Assembly (NCBI GenBank): GCA_025361565.1
Contig: JANYKN010000132.1
Coordinates: 1 to 33,995 of the forward strand
Source: Bacteroidota bacterium
GTDB lineage: Bacteria > Bacteroidota > Bacteroidia > Bacteroidales > NBLH01
Direction of reading: 5' to 3'
DNA: 33,995 nt
Positions within the stretch are counted from its first letter, which is position 1. Every line of letters starts with the position of its first letter. A program made the position numbers and the translations under genes. Below are positions 18,041 through 25,100 of this stretch, piece after piece. The notes under the pieces were generated by a model. The model had not been told where the DNA came from. It ran no database searches and saw only the letters and a list, made by a program, of their open reading frames with translations.

Positions 18041-18802
18041 TTAAAAACTTTCGTCATTAGGAAGGTAATAATTTTTTAACCAATTATTATTTTCAATTGT
18101 CAAAGATGTATTCAAAAAAGGTTTAAATTGTATAAATATCGCTTCAGCAACTTGTTTTGCTGTTGTTCCATAAAAATGAGTTGGTACAATTCCTAATTTA
18201 TTTACAATAGAATCTGACTTAACAAGTAAACAATTTGACTTATCCTTTAATGCTTTTTCTATTAAAGTGTACCTGCCAACTGAATTACTTTTATCAAAGG
18301 GACCAATCCAAATTATCGGAATATTTTCGTTATAGGATTTAATCATATTCAATAGTTCTTCATGCGCATTTAAAAAATTTGTACCCAAAACTAAAATTAC
18401 TACATCTGTTTTCCATACATTCATAATAGAAAGTAAATTGCCACCATACCATTTCATTACAATTCCTGATGTTGGTTTTTCTGCTCTTTCAAGGATTGGA
18501 ACTTTAGTCTCCTTGGTCTTTTTTGATTTAACTAAAGCCACACCTGCACAAGTTTGACGTACCCTATAACCACAACATTGGTTTTTCATTGGTGGAAGAA
18601 ATGTTTTTGAGCCAGCACCACCAATTGCTATTGAAAGAACATCATATTTTCCTGATTCATGTATTTTTTTTTGAAGGAACTCACCAAAATTGCCTTTCAA
18701 ATTAGAATCTCCTAAAATTAAGATAGACTTTATACTTGTTTGGGTATAAACTGTAGATGAAATAAAAAAGGACGAAATGAGAAAAAAGATAAGAAGGCGC
18801 AT
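18041..18802 (-). CDS. Exported SGNH/GDSL-like protein lacking the usual catalytic Asp
   Basis: A signal peptide (core about 3-16) is followed by LILGDSNLKGNF, with the block I GDS at 31-33. IGGAG near 60-64 and LGTN at 139-142 match blocks II and III of the SGNH hydrolases, which remove acyl groups from sugars or lipids. His209 (THFYG) would be the block V histidine, but the residue three before it is Val206 where the family has Asp. A basic insert at about 70-110 holds Cys76, Cys77 and Cys85. It could be an acyl esterase with an altered triad, or a non-catalytic sugar-binding relative. It stands alone between two gene-poor gaps. Confidence 0.65.
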   Translation of the reverse strand: MRLLIFFLISSFFISSTVYTQTSIKSILILGDSNLKGNFGEFLQKKIHESGKYDVLSIAIGGAGSKTFLPPMKNQCCGYRVRQTCAGVALVKSKKTKETKVPILERAEKPTSGIVMKWYGGNLLSIMNVWKTDVVILVLGTNFLNAHEELLNMIKSYNENIPIIWIGPFDKSNSVGRYTLIEKALKDKSNCLLVKSDSIVNKLGIVPTHFYGTTAKQVAEAIFIQFKPFLNTSLTIENNNWLKNYYLPNDESF

Positions 18803-19366
18803 AAATTCTTTATTATTAGCAATTATAATTCATCCTGTTTTGATTTTTCTAAAATATTCATTCATTAAATGACAATAAATTGTTTCTCACAATCATTTTA
18901 TTTTAAGAAGCTCCTATTTTTTAAATTACAATTCAAAGTTAGGTAAGATATATTTTCATCAATTGAAGATGTTTATTTTAGATTTTTGTTTCGTTTTTTC
19001 GGATTTAATATGAATGGCAAAAGTAATGTTTACTATGGAATTTGGATATATAGGAAGTAAATTATTTAGTCTTGAGGAATGATCTTCTCGTTGGATTAAC
19101 TTAATGACATGAATTAAAAGGCATAAAAAATTCAGATTGTTATTTCCAATTAAAGATGTTGTTAAAATAGAAGTAATTTATAGTTTATGGATATTTTTAA
19201 TCTCTTTTACAAATTCAATTCCTCATATATTAGGCAATTCAATATTCGATATTATTAAATAGGATACTTACAATTTGAAGTTCCAATCTATCCCTTACAT
19301 TTGATGAATATATTATTCTGAAGTATTCTGAAAGAATTATGTGGGGGGTCTGTGTGTACCCAAATA
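18803..19366. other. Gene-poor stretch before tRNA-Val
   Basis: About 560 nt, AT-rich, without a supported ORF. The sequence TATTCTGAA occurs twice in tandem at 19314-19322 and 19324-19332, and a third time inside the adjacent terminator (19385-19393). Confidence 0.5.
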
Positions 19367-19402
19367 AACAAGGGTTTCAGAAAATATTCTGAAACCCTTG
19401 TT
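19367..19402 (-). terminator. Terminator of tRNA-Val
   Basis: A perfect 16-bp stem (19367-19382 with 19387-19402) and 4-nt loop lie just after the tRNA on the minus strand and are followed there by TTTATTT. The stem is strong enough to be an intrinsic terminator. Confidence 0.8.
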
Positions 19403-19410
19403 GTTATTAG

Positions 19411-19485
19411 TGGGAATTACTGGGTTCGAACCAGTGACCCTCTGCTTGTAAGGCAGATGCTCTGAACCAACTGAGCTAAACTCCC
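19411..19485 (-). tRNA. tRNA-Val (anticodon TAC)
   Basis: On the minus strand: acceptor GGGAGTT at 19485-19479 pairs with AATTCCC at 19418-19412 (one G-T), discriminator A at 19411. The anticodon arm CTGC-CTTACAA-GCAG carries TAC (19450-19448), and the T arm holds the TTCGAAC loop between ACTGG and CCAGT. CCA is not encoded. It has its own promoter and terminator. Confidence 0.96.
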
Positions 19486-19495
19486 AATTCGGGTG

Positions 19496-19526
19496 CAAAT
19501 ATAAAGCTAAATTTTATTTCGGCAAA
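19496..19526 (-). promoter_or_regulatory. Bacteroidota-type promoter of tRNA-Val
   Basis: On the minus strand TTTG (19526-19523), a 19-nt spacer and TATATTTG (19503-19496) match the -33/-7 consensus exactly. Transcription would start about 4-5 nt before the tRNA. Confidence 0.75.
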
Positions 19527-19632
19527 TTTAAATTCAGAAAAATTGATAAAAAAAATCTTTTTATATTATTGTTATAACTAAACTTAAGAAATACAATTAT
19601 TTATAGCTTTATTATAATTCATAATAATTTTC

Positions 19633-19663
19633 TTTCGTGCTTAATCATAATTCATTAATTTTG
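19633..19663 (+). promoter_or_regulatory. Promoter of the M23 peptidase gene
   Basis: TTTC at 19633-19636, a 19-nt spacer and TAATTTTG at 19656-19663. The -7 element is exact and the -33 differs at one base. The leader to the ATG at 19705 would be about 35 nt. Confidence 0.65.
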
Positions 19664-19704
19664 CAAACTCATAATTCATCATCTTTAACAATAATTGACC
19701 TTTT

Positions 19705-20673
19705 ATGGCACATACAAAATATAAATTTGATCCTGAATCTTTGCAATATACAGCTCATGAAACAAGCTTTAGATCGAGATTTGTAAGGGAATATATTGGT
19801 GTTATTATTGCAGGAATTATGATTTCAATTGGTATACTATTAATCTCAGCATATATAATTGTCACTCCTTCTACCAGAAAAATAAGAAGAGAAAACAGAC
19901 AAAGTAATGAAGCACTGATTGATCTTTCTCAAAGATTTAGTCAGACTGAAAAAGTATTAAAGGATCTTGAAAAACGTGACGAAAATATATACAAAGCAGT
20001 ACTTGAATCTAACCCTGAAGACAATAAACAAGACAGCATTTCGAGCATAAAAACAATGCTTGAATTATTTCAGGGACACAGTTCTCTGGATATAGCCAAA
20101 TATATTGGCAATGCATTGGATAGTATATTATTGCAGTTTAATCAAAATGAAAATAAATATAAAAATTTTGCAAAAGATTTTGATAGTAGAGAAAAGATGT
20201 TGGTAAATATTCCTTCAATTCAACCAGTTGAAAATACAGATCTTGAAATTATTGTATATGGCTTTGGCAAAAGAATAGATCCTTTCTATAAAACACCAGT
20301 AGACCATAAAGGTATGGATTTTAGTGTTCCAGAAGGAACAAGGGTTTTTGCCACAGCAGATGGCACCGTTACTTTTGTTGGTGAAAAAAGAGGCGATGGA
20401 TTAATGGTTTTAATAAATCATGGCTATGGATTTGCTACAAAATATGCCCATCTTGATAAAACTCTAGTTTCAGTCGGACAAAAAGTTAAACGAGGAAATT
20501 ATGTTGGAACTGCTGGTAATACTGGGAAATCTATGGCTCCTCATCTTCATTATGAAGTTTCTGTCAATAATAATCCTGTAAATCCTGTGAATTTCTTTTT
20601 CGCTGATTTAAAACCGGATCAATATGAAAAAATGATCCATTATTCTTCAAGGGGCGGTGTAAGCCTTGATTAA
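19705..20673 (+). CDS. M23 family peptidoglycan endopeptidase
   Basis: Membrane-anchored LytM-type zinc endopeptidase that cuts peptidoglycan cross-links or acts in cell-wall remodelling. Order: short cytoplasmic start, one membrane helix at about 31-54, coiled coil at 58-100, spacer, then the M23 domain from about 185 to 300. The zinc ligands are all present: His201 and Asp205 (HKGMDFS), and His282 in HLHYEV, with His249 (KYAHLD) and His280 as further active-site residues. GFGKRIDPF opens the domain as usual. So it should be active, unlike the degenerate EnvC/NlpD-type activators. It is followed by the MerR gene after 217 nt. Confidence 0.92.
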   Translation: MAHTKYKFDPESLQYTAHETSFRSRFVREYIGVIIAGIMISIGILLISAYIIVTPSTRKIRRENRQSNEALIDLSQRFSQTEKVLKDLEKRDENIYKAVLESNPEDNKQDSISSIKTMLELFQGHSSLDIAKYIGNALDSILLQFNQNENKYKNFAKDFDSREKMLVNIPSIQPVENTDLEIIVYGFGKRIDPFYKTPVDHKGMDFSVPEGTRVFATADGTVTFVGEKRGDGLMVLINHGYGFATKYAHLDKTLVSVGQKVKRGNYVGTAGNTGKSMAPHLHYEVSVNNNPVNPVNFFFADLKPDQYEKMIHYSSRGGVSLD

Positions 20674-20829
20674 ATATCATAGATTTCCATTCTTTCATTT
20701 TTTGCTAATTGCCCATTACTTTTTTGATTTTTATTTGTTTTAATTTTGAAAATCTTAAATTTGTAAACATCTGAATTATATTATTTTGATATTCCAACTT
20801 AATAATTGAAGATTACATAAAATAAACAA

Positions 20830-20837
20830 TAATTTTG
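20830..20837 (+). promoter_or_regulatory. Candidate -7 element for the MerR gene
   Basis: TAATTTTG fits TAnnTTTG about 53 nt before the ATG at 20891. Only a weak TTGA lies 20 nt upstream of it. Confidence 0.35.
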
Positions 20838-20890
20838 TTTCTATAAAACTAACTTTAAAGAAAAAACTACAAAATTTATTTGCTCCCAAT

Positions 20891-21226
20891 ATGGAAAATG
20901 AAGAAAAAGCTCCCGACAAGTTATACTATTCAATTGGTGAAGTTGCCGCATTATTTAATGTAAATGCATCATTAATAAGATATTGGGAAAAAGAATTTCC
21001 AATTATTAAACCGAAAAAAAATAAAAAAGGAAACCGTTTTTTTACAAAAATGGATATCGAAAACTTTCATATCATTTATCATCTGGTCAAAGAACGGGGC
21101 ATGACCTTGAAAGGTGCAAAACTTAAACTCCGCGAAAACAAGGACGATGCAGTTAATAATTTTGAAATTATTAAAGTTCTAAAAGATATTCGTGAAAAAT
21201 TACTGGAAATTAAAGAAGAACTTTAG
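20891..21226 (+). CDS. MerR family transcriptional regulator
   Basis: Small DNA-binding protein with the MerR-type winged helix-turn-helix at about residues 13-80: YSIGEVAALFNVNASLIRYWEKEF, with the IRYWE motif typical of this family, then GNRFFTKMDIENF and a GMTLKGAKLKL segment. A short coiled coil at 85-111 would form the dimer. There is no metal-binding or effector domain, so it is the minimal form of 111 residues common in Bacteroidota. It lies just upstream of the Nif3 gene, and its target is not shown by the sequence. Confidence 0.9.
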   Translation: MENEEKAPDKLYYSIGEVAALFNVNASLIRYWEKEFPIIKPKKNKKGNRFFTKMDIENFHIIYHLVKERGMTLKGAKLKLRENKDDAVNNFEIIKVLKDIREKLLEIKEEL

Positions 21227-21329
21227 TTTTTATTAAAATTTCAAACTCAAATATGGATTGATTAAATCTTTATTAAAGTTGATCATATTTCCAATTTCCA
21301 ACAATTTATTTGTTATCAATTCTGATAAA

Positions 21330-22427
21330 ATGATTAAAATCAAAGATATTATTAATGAACTGGAACAGTTTGCACCACTTTCTGTTCAGGAAGATTATGA
21401 TAATGCAGGTTTAATTATTGGAAATAAAGAGGAAATATGCAATGCTGCGCTTTTGACTATAGATACAACCGAAGAAATTGTAGATGAAGCAATTAACAAA
21501 GGAATTAATCTGATAATAAGCCACCACCCTATCATATTTTCTGGGCTAAAAAAAATTACTGGTAAAAATTATATTGAAAAAACCATAATTAAAGCAATTA
21601 AGCATGACATTGCCATTTATGCAGCACATACAAATTTCGACAGTGTTATTTCGGGAGTGAATGCTAAAATTTCTGAAAAACTAAAATTAACTTCATGCAA
21701 AGTATTGCAGCCTGAAAAAAATATTTTAAAAAAACTGGTCACTTTTATCCCCAATTCACATGTTGAAATAGTAAGACAGTCTGTTTTTAATGCCGGAGCA
21801 GGGCATATTGGCAATTACGATTCATGCAGTTACAATTTAATTGGAAAAGGTTCATTCAGGGCCTCTGATAAAGCAAATCCTTTTGTAGGTGAAATTGGCA
21901 AAATCCATTTCGAAGAAGAAACAAGGTTTGAAACCATATTCCCTAAATACTTGCAATCATCTATTATCAAAGCGCTTATCGAAAATCATCCATACGAAGA
22001 AGTTGCGTATGATATTTATCCTCTTGATAATGAGTTTAATCAATTAGGTATGGGAATGATCGGGGAATTGTTAACAGAAACAGATGAAGAACAATTTCTA
22101 AGTCAGTTAAAAGAAATTTTCCAGGTTCCTGTTATCAGGCATACCCAATTTTTAAATAAAAAAATAAAGAAAGTTGCACTTTGTGGCGGAGCTGGAAGCA
22201 CATTATTAAAAGATGCTATTCGCAACGGTGCTGATATCTTTATCAGTGGAGATTTTAAATACCATCAGTTTTTTGATGCAGAAAAGAAGATATTGATCGC
22301 AGATATTGGACATTTTGAAAGTGAGCAATATACAAAAGAATTATTTTATGATATTCTTACAAAAAAATTCCCTAATTTTGCGTTTCATTTTTCAGAAATA
22401 AACACGAATCCAATAAGTTATTTTTAA
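21330..22427 (+). CDS. Nif3-like dinuclear metal protein
   Basis: Member of the Nif3/YbgI/YqfO family, toroid-forming hexameric proteins with a two-metal site and unproven function (GTP cyclohydrolase I type 2 is a common database name). Metal-site motifs: SHHPIIF, AAHTNFD, and near the C-terminus GDFKYHQFFDA and GHFESEQ. At 365 residues it has the extra middle PII-like domain found in the long form. The frame is open upstream to a TTG at 21258, but the ATG at 21330 (MIKIKDIINELE) starts exactly at the family's N-terminus. The following zinc-ribbon gene begins 24 nt later, and these two are usually co-located in Bacteroidota. Confidence 0.92.
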   Translation: MIKIKDIINELEQFAPLSVQEDYDNAGLIIGNKEEICNAALLTIDTTEEIVDEAINKGINLIISHHPIIFSGLKKITGKNYIEKTIIKAIKHDIAIYAAHTNFDSVISGVNAKISEKLKLTSCKVLQPEKNILKKLVTFIPNSHVEIVRQSVFNAGAGHIGNYDSCSYNLIGKGSFRASDKANPFVGEIGKIHFEEETRFETIFPKYLQSSIIKALIENHPYEEVAYDIYPLDNEFNQLGMGMIGELLTETDEEQFLSQLKEIFQVPVIRHTQFLNKKIKKVALCGGAGSTLLKDAIRNGADIFISGDFKYHQFFDAEKKILIADIGHFESEQYTKELFYDILTKKFPNFAFHFSEINTNPISYF

Positions 22428-22451
22428 AATATTGCAATTAAAGAGAATATC

Positions 22452-23210
22452 ATGGCCGAAAAAAAAGAAATATCAGTTGAAGAGAAATTAAAAGCATTAT
22501 ACGAATTACAAAAAGTTGATTCACAGGTTGATAATATAAAAAAATTAAGAGGCGAGTTACCACTTGAAGTTTGCGATCTGGAAGATGAAATTGAAGGATT
22601 GCAAACTAGGATCAAAAACTTTGAAGACGAGGTTAAAAGTGTTCAGGTGATGGTTACCGAAAAGAAAAATGCAATAAAAGAATCGCAAGCCTTAATTAAA
22701 AAGTATGAAGATCAGCAAATGAAGGTTAGGAATAACCGTGAGTTTGATTCAATATCTAAAGAAATTGAGTTTCAAAACCTTGAAATTCAATTGAGTGAAA
22801 AAAGAATCAAAGAATATACTGAACAACTTAACGATAAAAAATTAATCATCGAAGATTCAAAGGAAATTCTAACTGAGAAGAAAGAAGATTTGATGAATAA
22901 GAAAAAAGAATTGAATGATATTGTTTCGGAAAATCAAAAAGATGAACAAAAACTAATTGAGAAATCAAAGGAGTATGAAACTTTTATTGAAGAAAGATTA
23001 GTTAAGGCTTACAAAAGGATTCGCGAAAATGCTAAAAATGGCCTTGCTGTTGTTAGTGTTGAAAGAGATGCTTGCGGTGGTTGTTACAATAAAATTCCTC
23101 CACAAAAACAATTGGATGTTGCATCGCACAAAAAAATTATTGTTTGCGAACATTGCGGAAGAATTTTGGTAGATAAATTTATGCTGGATCCTGAAGCTGC
23201 AGAACAATAG
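22452..23210 (+). CDS. C4-type zinc ribbon coiled-coil protein
   Basis: Long helical hairpin followed by a C-terminal zinc ribbon. Residues 8-190 are heptad-rich (Lys, Glu, Leu, Ile). The ribbon is formed by CGGCYN near 213 and CEHCGR near 234, a Cx2C pair of pairs. It belongs to the DUF164/CT398-like group, which is thought to bind nucleic acid or protein partners and is often found next to Nif3. The length of 252 residues is typical. It ends in a clear terminator, so it probably closes the transcript that includes Nif3. Confidence 0.88.
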   Translation: MAEKKEISVEEKLKALYELQKVDSQVDNIKKLRGELPLEVCDLEDEIEGLQTRIKNFEDEVKSVQVMVTEKKNAIKESQALIKKYEDQQMKVRNNREFDSISKEIEFQNLEIQLSEKRIKEYTEQLNDKKLIIEDSKEILTEKKEDLMNKKKELNDIVSENQKDEQKLIEKSKEYETFIEERLVKAYKRIRENAKNGLAVVSVERDACGGCYNKIPPQKQLDVASHKKIIVCEHCGRILVDKFMLDPEAAEQ

Positions 23211-23260
23211 CTTATAAAAAACTGTCGCTGAATTATTGCAGTTTCAAATAGAATAAGAAG

Positions 23261-23290
23261 AGCCGCTGATCGAATGATTAGCGGCTTTTA
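23261..23290 (+). terminator. Intrinsic terminator after the zinc-ribbon gene
   Basis: AGCCGCT at 23261-23267 pairs with AGCGGCT at 23280-23286. The stem extends inward by three more pairs (one G-T) around a 6-nt loop, and is followed by a T run. Confidence 0.8.
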
Positions 23291-23413
23291 TACATTTTGG
23301 AAGTCTTTGATTTCAATAGCTTAAGCTCGATATCCTAGAAACTATAAAGAAGGATAAATTACATTATAATTTCCAAGCTCATAATTAAAGAATTTAATAG
23401 TTTAAAGAATCAA

Positions 23414-23863
23414 ATGAATCTTCAACCTGAAAACTTCAAATTCAAAATAATTGAAAAGAATCAGAAAAAATATATTTTTGATTCGATAAGGAAAAAATAT
23501 GTAATACTAACACCCGAAGAATGGGTGAGACAAAACACCATTCATTACCTTATAAATGTAAAGAATTTCCCATCAAACCTAATATGTATTGAGCAAAAAC
23601 TGGAAGGAAAAGAACAGTTTTTCCGTTCGGATATTATTGTTTATGATAGGAATGGAAAAGCTAGAATGATTGTTGAATGCAAGGCCGAAAAAGTAAAAAT
23701 TACACAAGAAGTTTTTGATCAGATTTCGAAATACAATATGCAGTTTGAAGTTGATTATTTGATGGTTACAAACGGAATACAGCACTATATTTGCAAAATT
23801 GATTATTTGGAGAAAAGCTATGCATTTTTAACAGAAGTTCCTGATTATGCAAATTTATTATAG
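23414..23863 (+). CDS. HsdR N-terminal-like PD-(D/E)xK protein
   Basis: Small stand-alone protein of the type I restriction enzyme R N-terminal family (HSDR_N type). The nuclease-fold core is visible: WVRQNTIHYLI near 37-47, Glu60, Asp73 (RSDIIVYD) and Glu88-x-Lys90 (VECKAE), then QISKYN and LMVTNGIQHY. This gives a complete D-ExK site, so nuclease activity is possible. There is no helicase domain, methylase or specificity gene nearby, so it is not part of a classic type I system here. Orphans of this sort are common in Bacteroidota housekeeping regions. Its cellular role is unknown. Confidence 0.8.
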   Translation: MNLQPENFKFKIIEKNQKKYIFDSIRKKYVILTPEEWVRQNTIHYLINVKNFPSNLICIEQKLEGKEQFFRSDIIVYDRNGKARMIVECKAEKVKITQEVFDQISKYNMQFEVDYLMVTNGIQHYICKIDYLEKSYAFLTEVPDYANLL

Positions 23864-23968
23864 GTTCTTTTCGCGAAATTTTTTATTTTATTTCTTTATA
23901 CTCATTGAGTTTCTTTTTATATCTTAGCTCATTAAATTAAAATTAAACAACCCTAAAAAAATACCCAA

Positions 23969-25003
23969 ATGGCAAACCTTCATACCGAATACATGGGTTT
24001 AAAACTTAAAAACCCGATTATTGTTGGCAGCTCAGGCATAACCAATTCATTGGCAAATATCAAGCTATTGGCAGAAAAAGGTGCCGGGGCAGTTGTGCTA
24101 AAATCAATGTTCGAAGAACAAATACAACATGAAACAGAAAATTACATAAAGAAGGAAGATAATGGTATAAAGACATATACACAGGCTCCCGAAAGCTTTT
24201 TTGGCAAACGGATTTATGATTATGAAGAGGCATATGCTTACATCCACGAATATGCCAAAAGTAATACGATAGATAAATACCTGAATTATATCAGCGAAGT
24301 TAAAAAAGCGGTAGATATTCCGGTAATTGCCAGTATCAACTGCGTATCAGGCTATGATTGGCATCTATTCGCAAAAAGGATACAGGATGCAGGAGCGGAT
24401 GCACTTGAATTGAACATTTATATTTTACCTTCTGATTTTAGGCGCAGCCCTGAAGATAACGAGAAAATATATTATGACATTATTGAGGAAGTAAAAAAAT
24501 ATATTACTATCCCAATTGCAGTAAAACTGGGTTATTATTTTACATCGCTTGCACAGTCGCTTCAAAAGCTTTCAGAGAGCGGTGTTAAGGCTATGGTTCT
24601 ATTTAACAGGCCATATAATCCTGATATTGATATTGAAAAAATCAGTTTAAGCCCAGGTAATATTTACAGTTCCGATATGGAATACGGACAAGTACTTCGT
24701 TGGATTTCAATTCTTTCGGGCAGAGTTCATTGTGATCTTTCAGCAACCACCGGAATACACAATTATGAAGCTATTGTAAAACATTTGTTGGCCGGAGCCA
24801 ATACGGTGCAAATAGTATCGGCATTGTACCTGCACAAATTTGATATTATTTCAACCATGCTAGCTGGCATAAACGATTGGATGGATCGCCATCATTTTGA
24901 AAACATCAATGCTTTTAGGGGAAAATTGAGCAGTATCAATCTCGAAAATCCTGCTGCCATTGAACGTGTTCAGTTTATGAAATTGTACGCGGGAATTGAA
25001 TAG
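23969..25003 (+). CDS. Dihydroorotate dehydrogenase-like flavoprotein
   Basis: TIM-barrel FMN protein related to PyrD, annotated widely as dihydroorotate dehydrogenase-like. The start MANLHTEYMGLKLKNPIIVGSS matches the family opening (short N-terminus, then KNPIIVGSSG). AGADALELNIY near 144-154, PIAVKLGYY near 183 and ANTVQIVSALY near 280 correspond to phosphate and FMN contacts in the barrel. The chain is 344 residues. It is not clearly the pyrimidine enzyme, since no pyr gene lies nearby and the catalytic loop is not evident. A reductase of another substrate is possible. Single gene with its own terminator. Confidence 0.8.
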   Translation: MANLHTEYMGLKLKNPIIVGSSGITNSLANIKLLAEKGAGAVVLKSMFEEQIQHETENYIKKEDNGIKTYTQAPESFFGKRIYDYEEAYAYIHEYAKSNTIDKYLNYISEVKKAVDIPVIASINCVSGYDWHLFAKRIQDAGADALELNIYILPSDFRRSPEDNEKIYYDIIEEVKKYITIPIAVKLGYYFTSLAQSLQKLSESGVKAMVLFNRPYNPDIDIEKISLSPGNIYSSDMEYGQVLRWISILSGRVHCDLSATTGIHNYEAIVKHLLAGANTVQIVSALYLHKFDIISTMLAGINDWMDRHHFENINAFRGKLSSINLENPAAIERVQFMKLYAGIE

Positions 25004-25029
25004 ATTGCTATTATAATTTCTAATATTTT

Positions 25030-25073
25030 AAAAATAAAAGCTTTACATTTTTGTGAGGCTTTTATTTTTTTTG
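25030..25073 (+). terminator. Intrinsic terminator after the dihydroorotate dehydrogenase-like gene
   Basis: A 12-bp stem (25030-25041 with 25058-25069) with a loop of 16 nt and long A and T flanks. It can serve the convergent membrane-protein gene as well. Confidence 0.75.
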
Positions 25074-25100
25074 ATTTTCGCATTATAAATCTTATGTTAA

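Noticed and set aside
21258-21329. Upstream TTG start for the Nif3-like gene
   Set aside because: The added 24 residues are not part of the family and the ATG at 21330 matches the usual N-terminus.
23414-23863. Restriction-modification or defence system
   Set aside because: Only an HsdR-N-type protein is present. No methylase, specificity subunit or helicase lies next to it.
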